In this document: piece after piece, positions 50,595 to 58,435 of the stretch
Position numbering within the stretch: the first letter of the stretch is position 1
How the letters are laid out: each line of letters starts with the position of its first letter
DNA from: Burkholderia puraquae
GTDB taxonomy: Bacteria; Pseudomonadota; Gammaproteobacteria; Burkholderiales; Burkholderiaceae
NCBI RefSeq assembly: GCF_002099195.1
Contig: NZ_NBYX01000024.1
Coordinates: forward strand, 26,486 to 90,485
DNA length: 64,000 nt
Reading direction: 5' to 3'
Program-made: the position numbers and the translations under genes
The notes under the pieces: generated by a model
The model's database searches: none
What the model was told of the DNA's origin: nothing
What the model saw: only the letters and a program-made list of their open reading frames with translations

Positions 50595-51586
50595 ACGCCC
50601 CCCACATGAACGACACGGCGGCCGACGCCGCCACCCTCGACGCGACCGCCGCCCCGGCCGGCCGCCCGGCGCTGACGCGCCGCGAGCAGAAGGACGCGTA
50701 CGAGAACAACAAGCTGTACAAGCGGATCGTGCGCCAGGTCGGCCAGGCGATCGGCGACTACAACATGATCGAGCAAGGCGACAAGGTGATGGTATGCCTG
50801 TCGGGCGGCAAGGACAGCTATGCGATGCTCGACGTGCTGCTGCGCCTGCGCGAGCGTGCACCGATCGATTTCGACATCGTCGCGGTGAACCTCGACCAGA
50901 AGCAGCCGGGCTTCCCCGAGCACGTGCTGCCCGAATACCTGAAGCAGGTCGGCGTGCCGTTCCACATCGAGAACCAGGATACCTACAGCATCGTCAAGCG
51001 GCTCGTGCCCGAAGGCAAGACGACCTGCTCGCTGTGCTCGCGGCTGCGCCGCGGGATCCTGTACCGCGTGGCCGGCGAGCTGGGCGCGACCAAGATCGCG
51101 CTCGGCCACCACCGCGACGACATCGTGCAGACGCTGCTGCTCAACATGTTCTACGGCGGCAAGCTGAAGGGAATGCCGCCGAAGCTGCAGTCGGACGACG
51201 GCAAGAACATCGTGATCCGCCCGCTCGCGTACGTGAAGGAAACCGATCTCGAGAAATACGCGGAGCTGCGCGAATTCCCGATCATCCCGTGCAACCTGTG
51301 CGGCAGCCAGCCGAACCTGAAGCGCGCGGAAATGAAGGCGCTGATCCGCGAATGGGACAAGCGCTTCCCGGGCCGCGTCGACAACATGTTCAACGCGCTC
51401 GCGAAGGTCGTGCCGTCGCACCTGATGGACCCGACGCTGTACCCGTTCCAGTCGCTGCGCGCGACAGGCGAAGCCGATCCGCAGGGTGACATCGCGTTCG
51501 ACGAGGAGCCGTGCGCGTCGGGCGACGACACCGCGGCGCCGGGCGGCGCCCAACCGATCTCGATCGTCCAGTTCGACGACCTGTAA
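50591..51586 (+). CDS. ttcA: TtcA, tRNA 2-thiocytidine biosynthesis protein
   Basis: A 331-residue iron-sulfur-dependent tRNA thiolase that thiolates cytidine 32. The PP-loop ATP site is CLSGGKDSYAMLDVL. The cysteine pairs are in TTCSLCSRLRRG and IPCNLCGSQPNLKR. The N-terminus has an Ala/Thr/Asp-rich extension of ~30 residues, common in Burkholderia. It is coupled to folB by a 4-bp overlap. Confidence 0.95.
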   Translation: MNAPHMNDTAADAATLDATAAPAGRPALTRREQKDAYENNKLYKRIVRQVGQAIGDYNMIEQGDKVMVCLSGGKDSYAMLDVLLRLRERAPIDFDIVAVNLDQKQPGFPEHVLPEYLKQVGVPFHIENQDTYSIVKRLVPEGKTTCSLCSRLRRGILYRVAGELGATKIALGHHRDDIVQTLLLNMFYGGKLKGMPPKLQSDDGKNIVIRPLAYVKETDLEKYAELREFPIIPCNLCGSQPNLKRAEMKALIREWDKRFPGRVDNMFNALAKVVPSHLMDPTLYPFQSLRATGEADPQGDIAFDEEPCASGDDTAAPGGAQPISIVQFDDL

Positions 51587-51592
51587 GCGGGG

Positions 51593-51622
51593 CCGGAACG
51601 GCGCGCGAGCCGCCCGTTCCGG
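51593..51622 (+). terminator. Hairpin between ttcA and glmU
   Basis: CCGGAACGG and CCGTTCCGG form a perfect 9-bp stem with a 12-nt loop, 7 bp after the ttcA stop. No T tract follows. TAAAAT at 51670-51675 downstream may be the glmU -10 box. Confidence 0.55.
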
Positions 51623-51709
51623 CGTTGCTGCCGCGCCGCAGCAGGCCCGGAACGACGGGGGCCGCATGCTAAAATGGACAGCTTCGAACTCCTCTGACAA
51701 GCTGGCGCC

Positions 51710-53071
51710 ATGAATATCGTGATTTTGGCGGCAGGCACCGGCAAGCGCATGCGTTCCGCGCTGCCGAAAGTGCTTCATCCCCTGGCCGGCAGGCCGCTCC
51801 TCTCCCACGTCATCGACACCGCGCGCACGCTGCAGCCGTCCCGGCTCGTCGTCGTCGTCGGTCACGGCGCCGAGCAGGTCCAGGCCGCCGTCGCCGCGCC
51901 CGACGTCCAGTTCGCGGTGCAGGCCGAGCAGCTCGGCACCGGCCACGCGGTGCGCCAGGCGCTGCCGCTCCTCGATCCCGCTCAACCGACGCTCGTGCTG
52001 TACGGCGACGTGCCGCTCACGCGCGCATCGACGCTGCAGCGCCTCGTCGATGCCGCGCGCGAAGGCCGCTACGGGATTCTGACCGTCACGCTCGACGATC
52101 CGACCGGTTACGGCCGCATCGTGCGCGACGCGGCCGGCTTCGTCACGCGCATCGTCGAGCAGAAAGACGCGTCGCCCGAACAGCTGAAGATCGCCGAGAT
52201 CAACACCGGCATCATCGTTACACCGACGGCCCAGCTGTCGATGTGGCTCGGCGCGCTGAAGAACGAGAACGCGCAGGGCGAGTACTACCTGACCGACGTC
52301 GTCGAACTCGCGATCGAGGCCGGTTTCGAGGTCGTCACCGCGCAGCCCGACGACGAATGGGAAACGCTCGGCGTGAACAGCAAGGCGCAGCTCGCCGAGC
52401 TCGAACGCATCCACCAGCGCAATATCGCCGAAGCACTGCTCGTCGACGGCGTCACGCTCGCCGATCCGGCGCGCCTCGACGTGCGCGGCACGCTGCGCTG
52501 CGGCCGCGACGTGTCGATCGACGTGAACTGCGTGTTCGAAGGCAACGTGACGCTCGCCGACAACGTGACGATCGGCGCGAACTGCGTGATCCGCAATGCG
52601 TCGGTCGGCGCGGGCACGCGCATCGACGCGTTCACGCACATCGACGGCGCCAAGCTCGGCGCGCACACCGTGATCGGCCCGTACGCGCGGCTGCGCCCCG
52701 GCGCGCAGCTCGCGGACGAAGCGCACGTCGGCAACTTCGTCGAGGTGAAGAACGCGGTGATCGGCCACGGCTCGAAGGCGAACCACCTCACGTACATCGG
52801 CGACGCCGATATCGGCGCGCGCGTGAACATCGGCGCGGGCACGATCACCTGCAACTACGACGGCGCGAACAAGTTCCGCACCGTGATCGAGGACGACGTG
52901 TTCATCGGTTCCGACACGCAGCTCGTCGCGCCCGTGCGCGTCGGCCGCGGCGTGACGATCGCCGCCGGCACGACGATCTGGAAGGACGTGGCCGACGGCC
53001 TGCTCGCGTTGAACGAGAAGACCCAGACCGCGAAGAGCGGCTACGTCCGCCCGGTCAAGAAGAAAAGCTGA
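51710..53071 (+). CDS. glmU: GlmU, bifunctional UDP-N-acetylglucosamine pyrophosphorylase/acetyltransferase
   Basis: A 453-residue bifunctional enzyme. The N-terminal uridylyltransferase has LAAGTGKRMRSALPKVLHPL and LYGDVPLTRASTL. The C-terminal left-handed beta-helix acetyltransferase begins ~residue 250 and includes RLRPGAQLADEAHVGNFVEV, KNAVIGHGSKANHLTYIGDA and NYDGANKF. Together they turn glucosamine-1-phosphate into UDP-GlcNAc for peptidoglycan and LPS. The order is glmU then glmS, separated by 55 bp containing a hairpin. Confidence 0.97.
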   Translation: MNIVILAAGTGKRMRSALPKVLHPLAGRPLLSHVIDTARTLQPSRLVVVVGHGAEQVQAAVAAPDVQFAVQAEQLGTGHAVRQALPLLDPAQPTLVLYGDVPLTRASTLQRLVDAAREGRYGILTVTLDDPTGYGRIVRDAAGFVTRIVEQKDASPEQLKIAEINTGIIVTPTAQLSMWLGALKNENAQGEYYLTDVVELAIEAGFEVVTAQPDDEWETLGVNSKAQLAELERIHQRNIAEALLVDGVTLADPARLDVRGTLRCGRDVSIDVNCVFEGNVTLADNVTIGANCVIRNASVGAGTRIDAFTHIDGAKLGAHTVIGPYARLRPGAQLADEAHVGNFVEVKNAVIGHGSKANHLTYIGDADIGARVNIGAGTITCNYDGANKFRTVIEDDVFIGSDTQLVAPVRVGRGVTIAAGTTIWKDVADGLLALNEKTQTAKSGYVRPVKKKS

Positions 53072-53078
53072 ACCTTTT

Positions 53079-53101
53079 GCGGGCGCCCCGGCGGCGCCCG
53101 C
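53079..53101 (+). promoter_or_regulatory. Hairpin in the glmU-glmS gap
   Basis: GCGGGCGCC and GGCGCCCGC form a perfect 9-bp stem with a 5-nt loop, 25 bp before the glmS start and just after CTTTT. It has no T tract downstream. It could terminate weakly, protect an mRNA end, or serve as an RNA-processing site between the genes. Confidence 0.5.
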
Positions 53102-53126
53102 GTCGACTTACAGGACTGACTCATTC

Positions 53127-54944
53127 ATGTGCGGCATTGTCGGCGCAGTTGCGCAACGTAATATCGTTCCGGTGCTGATCGAAGGATTGCGGCGCCTCGA
53201 ATACCGTGGCTACGACTCGTGCGGCGTCGCCGTGCTCGAGCCGGGCGCACCGAAGCGCGCGCGCAGCGTCGCGCGCGTCGCCGATCTCGACACGCAGGTG
53301 CGCGAATCGCACCTCGAAGGCACGACGGGCGTCGCACACACGCGCTGGGCGACGCACGGCGCACCCGTTACGCACAACGCGCACCCGATCTTCTCGTCGA
53401 ACGCGCTCGCACTCGTCCACAACGGCATCATCGAGAACTTCGAATCGCTGCGCGAAGCACTGCGCGCGAAGGGCTACGAATTCGTGTCGCAAACCGACAC
53501 CGAAGTGATCGCCCACCTCGTGCACAGCCTGTATCGCGGCAACCTGTTCGACGCGGTGCGCGAAGCGGTGGGCCAGCTGCACGGCGCGTATGCGATCGCC
53601 GTGATCCACAAGGACCAGCCGCACACTGTCGTCGGCGCACGCCAGGGTTCGCCGCTCGTGGTCGGCCACGGCGACGGCGAGAACTTCCTCGCATCCGATG
53701 CGCTCGCGCTTGCAGGCAGCACCGACCGCTTCACGTTCCTCGAGGAAGGCGACGTGTGCGAACTGTCGCTCGACGGCGTGAAGATCGTCGACCGGAACGG
53801 CGCGCTCGCGCAGCGCGAGATCCGCGTGGTCAGCGCATACGGCGGCGCGGTCGAGCTGGGCCCGTATCGCCACTTCATGCAGAAGGAAATCTTCGAGCAG
53901 CCGCGCGCGATCGGCGACACCGTGCCGCAGACGGACGCGTTCGACGCGACGCTGTTCGGCGACGCCGCGCCCGCCGCGTTCGCGGAAATCGACAGCCTGC
54001 TGATCCTCGCGTGCGGCACGAGCTACTACTCGGGCCTGACCGCGAAATACTGGCTCGAGTCGATCGCGAAGATCCCGACCCAGGTCGAAATCGCGAGCGA
54101 GTACCGCTACCGCGAATCGGTGCCGAACCCGCGCCAGCTCGTGCTGGTGATCTCGCAGTCGGGCGAGACGGCCGACACGCTCGCAGCGCTCAAGCACGCG
54201 CAGTCGCTCGGCCATACGCACACGCTGGCCGTCTGCAACGTCGCGACGAGCGCGATGGTGCGCCTCACCGAAATGCAGTTCCTGACGCACGCGGGCACCG
54301 AGATCGGCGTCGCGTCGACGAAGGCGTTCACGACGCAGCTCGTCGCGCTGTTCGTGCTGGCCGCAACGCTCGGCAAGCTGCGCGGGCACGTCGATGCCGC
54401 GCAGGAAGCCGAGTTCCTGAAGCAGTTGCGCCACCTGCCGGCCGCGCTGAACAGCGTGCTCGCGCTGGAACCGCAGATCATCGCGTGGTCGGAGGAATTC
54501 GCGCGCAAGGAAAACGCACTGTTCCTCGGCCGCGGGCTGCACTACCCGATCGCGCTCGAAGGCGCGCTGAAGCTGAAGGAAATCTCGTACATCCACGCCG
54601 AGGCCTATCCGGCCGGCGAGCTGAAGCACGGGCCGCTCGCGCTCGTCACGGAAGCGATGCCGGTCGTCACCGTCGCGCCGAACGACACGCTGCTCGAGAA
54701 GCTGAAGTCGAACATGCAGGAAGTGCGTGCGCGCGGCGGCGAGCTTTACGTGTTCGCCGATGCCGACACGCAGATCGTCAACGACGACGGCCTGCACGTG
54801 ATCCGGATGCCGGAGCACTACGGGCAACTGTCGCCGATCCTGCACGTCGTGCCGCTGCAGTTGCTCGCATATCACACCGCGTGCGCACGCGGCACCGACG
54901 TCGACAAGCCGCGGAACCTCGCGAAATCGGTGACGGTGGAGTAA
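53127..54944 (+). CDS. glmS: GlmS, glutamine-fructose-6-phosphate aminotransferase
   Basis: A 605-residue enzyme that makes glucosamine-6-phosphate from fructose-6-phosphate and glutamine. The N-terminal glutaminase starts with the Cys nucleophile (MCGIVGAVAQRN) and includes RWATHGAPVTHNAHP and HNGIIENFE. Two SIS domains follow (CGTSYYSGLTAKYWLESIAK; SQSGETADTLAALKHAQ) and the C-terminus reads NLAKSVTVE, the family's end. No glmS ribozyme was seen in the short leader. Confidence 0.97.
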   Translation: MCGIVGAVAQRNIVPVLIEGLRRLEYRGYDSCGVAVLEPGAPKRARSVARVADLDTQVRESHLEGTTGVAHTRWATHGAPVTHNAHPIFSSNALALVHNGIIENFESLREALRAKGYEFVSQTDTEVIAHLVHSLYRGNLFDAVREAVGQLHGAYAIAVIHKDQPHTVVGARQGSPLVVGHGDGENFLASDALALAGSTDRFTFLEEGDVCELSLDGVKIVDRNGALAQREIRVVSAYGGAVELGPYRHFMQKEIFEQPRAIGDTVPQTDAFDATLFGDAAPAAFAEIDSLLILACGTSYYSGLTAKYWLESIAKIPTQVEIASEYRYRESVPNPRQLVLVISQSGETADTLAALKHAQSLGHTHTLAVCNVATSAMVRLTEMQFLTHAGTEIGVASTKAFTTQLVALFVLAATLGKLRGHVDAAQEAEFLKQLRHLPAALNSVLALEPQIIAWSEEFARKENALFLGRGLHYPIALEGALKLKEISYIHAEAYPAGELKHGPLALVTEAMPVVTVAPNDTLLEKLKSNMQEVRARGGELYVFADADTQIVNDDGLHVIRMPEHYGQLSPILHVVPLQLLAYHTACARGTDVDKPRNLAKSVTVE

Positions 54945-55028
54945 AACCGGGCGCCGGGATGCCCCTGCCGGGCTGTTCCGGGCGCGTACCGGCGTGAAGC
55001 AGGCCATTCGGCCAGGTCGAAATATGTA

Positions 55029-55047
55029 CCACGTAGTGGCATATAAT
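55029..55047 (+). promoter_or_regulatory. Promoter and operator of the toxin-antitoxin pair
   Basis: TATAAT at 55042-55047 is a perfect -10 box. CCAC-GTA-GTGG at 55029-55039 is a palindrome just upstream, in the place where an antitoxin would block RNA polymerase. No clear -35 was seen. Confidence 0.65.
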
Positions 55048-55072
55048 CCTGTGCTGACTCGACCGGCCCGAC

Positions 55073-55825
55073 ATGCCTGCTTCCGTACGGCGCGCCTTCA
55101 GGACGACGTGGTTTCACAAGGCAGCGAGAAAATCAGGCATCGTCGATACCGAACTCTGCCGTGCTGCGCAGGAACTGGCGCGCGGCCAGGGCATCGAGCC
55201 CGGCGGCAATGTCCGGAAAAAGCGCCTGGACGGCAATCGGCAGCGCGGGATCGTGCCGGGCAAGGTCGGGCGGGCGTGGGTGTTCGTCTTCCTGTTCGCG
55301 AAACGCGACCGGAGCGACACCGGCGAACGTGAACTGCGCGCCTTCGAAAAGCTCGCCGCGGATATCGGGCACCGCAGCAACGCCGATATCGCGACGCTGC
55401 TCGCACCGAAAGCGCTTGTGGAGATTTGCAATGGCCAAGAGTCGATTCAAGAGCGATGTGACGGAGGCGATCCACAGCGCCGCGTCGGGACTCTATCGCG
55501 CCAAGCTGATCGACAAGAAGACGATGCGCGAATACGACGATCTCTGCATCGAGGCCGCCCCGCAGTTCGATCCGGAAGCAATCGCCCGCATCCGCAAATC
55601 CGTCAACGTCAGCCAGAGCGTGTTCGCGCTCTACCTGAACACGACGGCGTCGACGATCCGCCAATGGGAACAGGGCGACAAGCGGCCGAGCGGCATCGCG
55701 GCCCGGATGCTCCAGATCGTCGAGAAACATGGGCTCGAGGTGTTCTCCTGAGCCCCTTCCCCGAATGCGCATGCACGGCCGACCGAACGCGGGTCGCAAA
55801 GAATATGACGGAGAGACAATGGTAA
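55073..55825 (+). CDS. RelE/HigB-type toxin frame that runs on through the antitoxin gene
   Basis: The first ~120 codons read as a RelE-superfamily toxin: RAFRTTWFHKAARKSGIVDT, NVRKKRLDGNRQRGIVPGK, then VFVFLFAKRDRSDTGE and PKALVEICNGQ. Relatives that I recall stop right after LVEIC plus a few residues. Here no stop occurs, and the frame continues for 128 more codons through the whole antitoxin gene in another register, to 55825. The tail (RRSLHRGRPAVRSGSNRPHP) looks like out-of-frame translation. Either the stop has been lost and the toxin is longer, or a base error hides it. A real toxin end near 55440 is the conservative reading. Confidence 0.6.
   Translation: MPASVRRAFRTTWFHKAARKSGIVDTELCRAAQELARGQGIEPGGNVRKKRLDGNRQRGIVPGKVGRAWVFVFLFAKRDRSDTGERELRAFEKLAADIGHRSNADIATLLAPKALVEICNGQESIQERCDGGDPQRRVGTLSRQADRQEDDARIRRSLHRGRPAVRSGSNRPHPQIRQRQPERVRALPEHDGVDDPPMGTGRQAAERHRGPDAPDRRETWARGVLLSPFPECACTADRTRVAKNMTERQW
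55431..55751 (+). CDS. HTH antitoxin of the RelE-like pair
   Basis: A 106-residue antitoxin with an XRE-type helix-turn-helix in the C-terminal half (IRKSVNVSQSVFALYLNTTA, then STIRQWEQGDKRPSGIAARM). The N-terminal AKSRFKSDVTEAIHSAASGL is the toxin-binding part of the NadS/HigA-like group. It starts inside the 3' part of the toxin coding region, one frame over, so the two are coupled. It would bind the CCAC/GTGG palindrome. Confidence 0.82.
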   Translation: MAKSRFKSDVTEAIHSAASGLYRAKLIDKKTMREYDDLCIEAAPQFDPEAIARIRKSVNVSQSVFALYLNTTASTIRQWEQGDKRPSGIAARMLQIVEKHGLEVFS

Positions 55826-56304
55826 GACTGATTGGATGCGGTTTGCTGGCGCTGACGTTCGCGTCGACGGGCTGGGCCGCCGAGCATTACGTCGAGGTCT
55901 GGAATCCACCCGAGGCGCGGCATCCGGCAGCCCGTACGCCGGATGCCCGTATGCCGGACGCCCGTACACCGGCCGCGCACACCGGCGCCGACACGCGCGC
56001 CGGCAAGAGCGCGGAGAAGCACGCGAATGCAACACCGAAAGCTGCGGTGAAACCGCACAAGCGCCGCGTCGCGCAGGCCGTGAAAGCCGGTTCGCATCGT
56101 CCGCCCGCCGCCGCGGCCGAGACACCGGCCGCCCCGCGCCCCGTCGCGCAGCCCGCACCGGGCCGCCTGACGGTGATGCAGCCGGCTGCGCCCGATGTGC
56201 AGCAGCACGCAGTGAATTACTCCGACATCCCGCGGCAATACACGCCGGACGGCAACGTGCTGCGCGTCGGCACGCACAACCGCTCCGCGGAGGTGACTCG
56301 ATAA
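55819..56304 (+). CDS. Exported Pro/Ala-rich protein (unknown function)
   Basis: A 161-residue protein with a signal peptide (VRLIGCGLLALTFASTGWAA) and a low-complexity mature part with imperfect repeats (RTPDARMPDARTPAAHTG) and a basic middle (KPHKRRVAQAVKAGSHR). A GGAGAG site precedes the ATG. The end YTPDGNVLRVGTHNRSAEV is the only region that looks folded. It overlaps the next gene by one base (TAATG). I do not recognise the family. Confidence 0.65.
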   Translation: MVRLIGCGLLALTFASTGWAAEHYVEVWNPPEARHPAARTPDARMPDARTPAAHTGADTRAGKSAEKHANATPKAAVKPHKRRVAQAVKAGSHRPPAAAAETPAAPRPVAQPAPGRLTVMQPAAPDVQQHAVNYSDIPRQYTPDGNVLRVGTHNRSAEVTR

Positions 56305-56522
56305 TGGAAGCACAAACCTACCACGGCTACCAGATCTGGGGCCACGCGATCCTGCAGCAGGACGAGATCCTGCAGCCCGAGCGCTTCGCGGCGAGCGGCA
56401 CGATCACGCAGAACAACAAGCTGGTCGAGGCATCCGGCGTGCTCGGTGTGTTCGACACCGAGGACGACGCGCGCGATGCGGGGCTCGAATGGGCCCGCGC
56501 ATGGATCGACAGCCACCGCTGA
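56304..56522 (+). CDS. Small conserved-looking protein (unknown function)
   Basis: A 72-residue protein: AQTYHGYQIWGHAILQQDEI, then GTITQNNKLVEASGVLGVFD and a C-terminal helix DDARDAGLEWARAWIDSHR. The pattern of beta strands followed by one acidic helix suggests a small stress-type or adaptor domain, but I cannot name it. It is coupled to the exported-protein gene upstream (TAATG), and a bidirectional terminator follows. Confidence 0.65.
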   Translation: MEAQTYHGYQIWGHAILQQDEILQPERFAASGTITQNNKLVEASGVLGVFDTEDDARDAGLEWARAWIDSHR

Positions 56523-56592
56523 CCGGGCACGGCGTGCGCAACCCGCATGCTGTCGTCGGCGCCGCGCACGGGCTGGGCGCGAACCGCAAATG

Positions 56593-56623
56593 AAAACAGG
56601 GGCGTCATGGACGCCCCTGTTTT
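56593..56623. terminator. Bidirectional terminator between the small protein and FtrC genes
   Basis: AAAACAGGGGCGTC, loop ATG, GACGCCCCTGTTTT form an ~11-bp stem with A and T tracts on opposite sides, between convergent genes. Confidence 0.92.
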
Positions 56624-56640
56624 ATTCGAACCCGGACAAC

Positions 56641-57477
56641 TCAGGCTGCCGGCCGTGGCGGCCGCATTGCCGCCTGCGGCCGGCCGACGAACCGTGCCAG
56701 CCCGACGATCGTGGCCAGCGTCGCGAGGTACGCGACGATCTGGATGCCCGCCGGGCGCGCGGTATAGCCGATCAACGTATGCAGCGCCTTGCCGACGATG
56801 CTGGTTTCCCTGAGCAGCCACGACGTATCCCAGATCGCATCCCCCCACGACGGCACGAGGCCCGCCGCGAGCAGGAAGCCGACGCACTGGCTTGCCATCC
56901 CCGCCGCGAGCAGCACGATCAGCCAGTTGGTGACGGAGAACAGGCGCTTCAGCGGAATCTGCAGCAGGCCCGCATACATTCCGTAGCCGAGCCCGGCGCC
57001 GCCGAGCACGCCAAGCAGCCCGCCGACGATCATCTGCGGCGTCTGCCCCGGATCGCCCGCCGCGATGCCGTACAGGAACAGCACGGCCTCGGAGCCTTCG
57101 CGCAGCACCGCGACGCCGACCACGATCGCCAGCCCCGTCAGCGGCTTGCTGCCGGCCGCGACGGCGCGCCCGACCTCGGTCATCTGCATCGCCATCTCGC
57201 GACCGTGCCGGCCCATCCAGATGCTGTGCCATGCGAGCATCAGCGTCGCGACGAACATCACGCCCGCGTTGAAGACCTCCTGCCCCATGCCGGACGCCCA
57301 CTGCGAAATCACGTCGGCGAACGCCGCGATCAGGCCGGCGCCGATCACACCGCCGACCAGCCCGCCGCCGACCCACCAGCCGCGCCGCGGCACGCCCTTC
57401 GTGGCGGCCATCACGATCGACACCACCAGCGCGGCCTCGAGCACTTCACGAAAGACGATCAGGGCAGTAGACAACAT
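56641..57477 (-). CDS. ftrC: FTR1-family high-affinity iron permease
   Basis: A 278-residue membrane protein with seven helices. It has two REXXE iron motifs: REVLEA at the N-terminus and REGSEA near residue 125. It should carry ferric iron across the inner membrane in partnership with the cupredoxin encoded just upstream. In the Bordetella/Burkholderia FtrABCD system the equivalents are FtrC (permease) and FtrB (cupredoxin); the periplasmic FtrA and the polyferredoxin FtrD are not found next to them here. Confidence 0.88.
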   Translation of the reverse strand: MLSTALIVFREVLEAALVVSIVMAATKGVPRRGWWVGGGLVGGVIGAGLIAAFADVISQWASGMGQEVFNAGVMFVATLMLAWHSIWMGRHGREMAMQMTEVGRAVAAGSKPLTGLAIVVGVAVLREGSEAVLFLYGIAAGDPGQTPQMIVGGLLGVLGGAGLGYGMYAGLLQIPLKRLFSVTNWLIVLLAAGMASQCVGFLLAAGLVPSWGDAIWDTSWLLRETSIVGKALHTLIGYTARPAGIQIVAYLATLATIVGLARFVGRPQAAMRPPRPAA

Positions 57478-57489
57478 GGCGATATCGGC

Positions 57490-57822
57490 TTACTTGGCGG
57501 TCAGGTGCGTCTTCGACTGGGCTTCGTGATACTCGTCGTGGAATTCATACGTGCCGGCCTTCAGCGGCCCGACCAGGATCTCCACCGACTTGCCGGCGGG
57601 CACGACCTTCTCCGCCTTGAAGTCGTCGCTCTCGAATTCGGCAGGCGTCGCGTCGAGGTTCTTCACGACAAACTTCACCTTCTTGCCGGCCGGGATCGTC
57701 ACGCCGTCCGGCGAGAACTTGTGATCCTTCAGGGTCAGGTTGACGACATCGTCGGCCGCGAACGCGGACGTTGCCGATGCGCCCAGCAGGGCCAGCGCGA
57801 AGCCGAAAGCAAAACGGTTCAT
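57490..57822 (-). CDS. ftrB: Periplasmic cupredoxin-like protein of the iron-permease system
   Basis: A 110-residue exported protein. A signal peptide (FGFALALLGASATSAFAA) is followed by a cupredoxin fold (HKFSPDGVTIPAGKKVKFVV, then EFESDDFKAEKVVPAGKSVE, then AGTYEFHDEYHEAQSKTHLT). The Cys ligand of true type-1 copper sites is absent, as in EfeO/FtrB-type cupredoxin domains. It is 12 bp upstream of the iron permease on the same strand. The start at 57822 was chosen to place the signal peptide at the N-terminus. Confidence 0.82.
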   Translation of the reverse strand: MNRFAFGFALALLGASATSAFAADDVVNLTLKDHKFSPDGVTIPAGKKVKFVVKNLDATPAEFESDDFKAEKVVPAGKSVEILVGPLKAGTYEFHDEYHEAQSKTHLTAK

Positions 57823-58104
57823 GTGAGGAACGAATTGAAATATCAAAGGGAATTGATACTAAGATCGATTCGCATTTTCACATCGCGTACCCTTACTCGC
57901 AGCATGGTGATCGTGCTACATGGATCGCCATCGCGCGTTACCCGGCAAGGCATCCGCCCTGCTTCGCCGGGAACGCTTCGCCGTCAATCAGGACAAGTTC
58001 CGAATGACGTCAAAGGCTCGATCGATATTCATCAGACTTCACGCTTTCAACATGCTGTCGTTGCATCGCGGCCGCGACACTGATTTTCGGCGACACGCGA
58101 ACGC
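57823..58104. other. Divergent region between iron and copper genes
   Basis: No gene is supported. A run GATACTAAGATCGATTCGCA near 57856-57875 loosely resembles a Fur box upstream of ftrB, but it has many mismatches and I do not claim it. The right end leads into the copper-type promoter listed separately. Confidence 0.35.
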
Positions 58105-58135
58105 TTGACCTTCCCACCGTGGCAAGCTTCATGCT
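58105..58135 (+). promoter_or_regulatory. MerR/CueR-type promoter of the copper chaperone gene
   Basis: TTGACC at 58105-58110 and CATGCT at 58130-58135 are separated by 19 bp, the long spacer of MerR-family promoters. Within it CTTCCCAC and GTGGCAAG form an inverted repeat like CueR operators (one mismatch). It points at the copper chaperone 37 bp downstream. Confidence 0.8.
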
Positions 58136-58171
58136 GTCCATGCTTGTCAATCGTCAACTCAGGAGAACACG

Positions 58172-58372
58172 ATGGAATTCGAAGTCCAGGACATGACCTG
58201 CGGCGGCTGTGCCAATGCCATCACGCGCGCGGTGACGGCCGCCGATCCGGCCGCGAAGCTCGACATCGACGTCGCGGCGAAGATCGTCAAGGTCGAATCG
58301 GCGCAAGGCGCCGAGCGCGTGCAGTCGATCATCGAAGCCGCCGGCTTCCACCCCGCGTTGCGCTCTGCATAA
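58172..58372 (+). CDS. Heavy-metal-associated (HMA) domain protein, CopZ-like copper chaperone
   Basis: A 66-residue single HMA domain with the metal motif MTCGGCAN near residues 8-15, followed by LDIDVAAKIVKVES and IIEAAGFHPAL. It should bind Cu(I) and hand it to a P-type ATPase. Neither CopA nor a CueR-type regulator is adjacent, so it forms a single-gene copper-responsive unit. GGAG precedes the ATG. Confidence 0.92.
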   Translation: MEFEVQDMTCGGCANAITRAVTAADPAAKLDIDVAAKIVKVESAQGAERVQSIIEAAGFHPALRSA

Positions 58373-58435
58373 CGCCCGCACACCGTGGGCGCGGGCACAC
58401 CGCCGTATGGCGCTGCGCCCGCGGCCGGCAACGCG

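Noticed and set aside
52960..53126. glmS ribozyme
   Set aside because: The leader before glmS is only 55 bp and has just a simple hairpin; the ribozyme core would not fit.
57850..57900. Fur box upstream of ftrB
   Set aside because: The match is loose, with many mismatches to the consensus; only the context suggests it.
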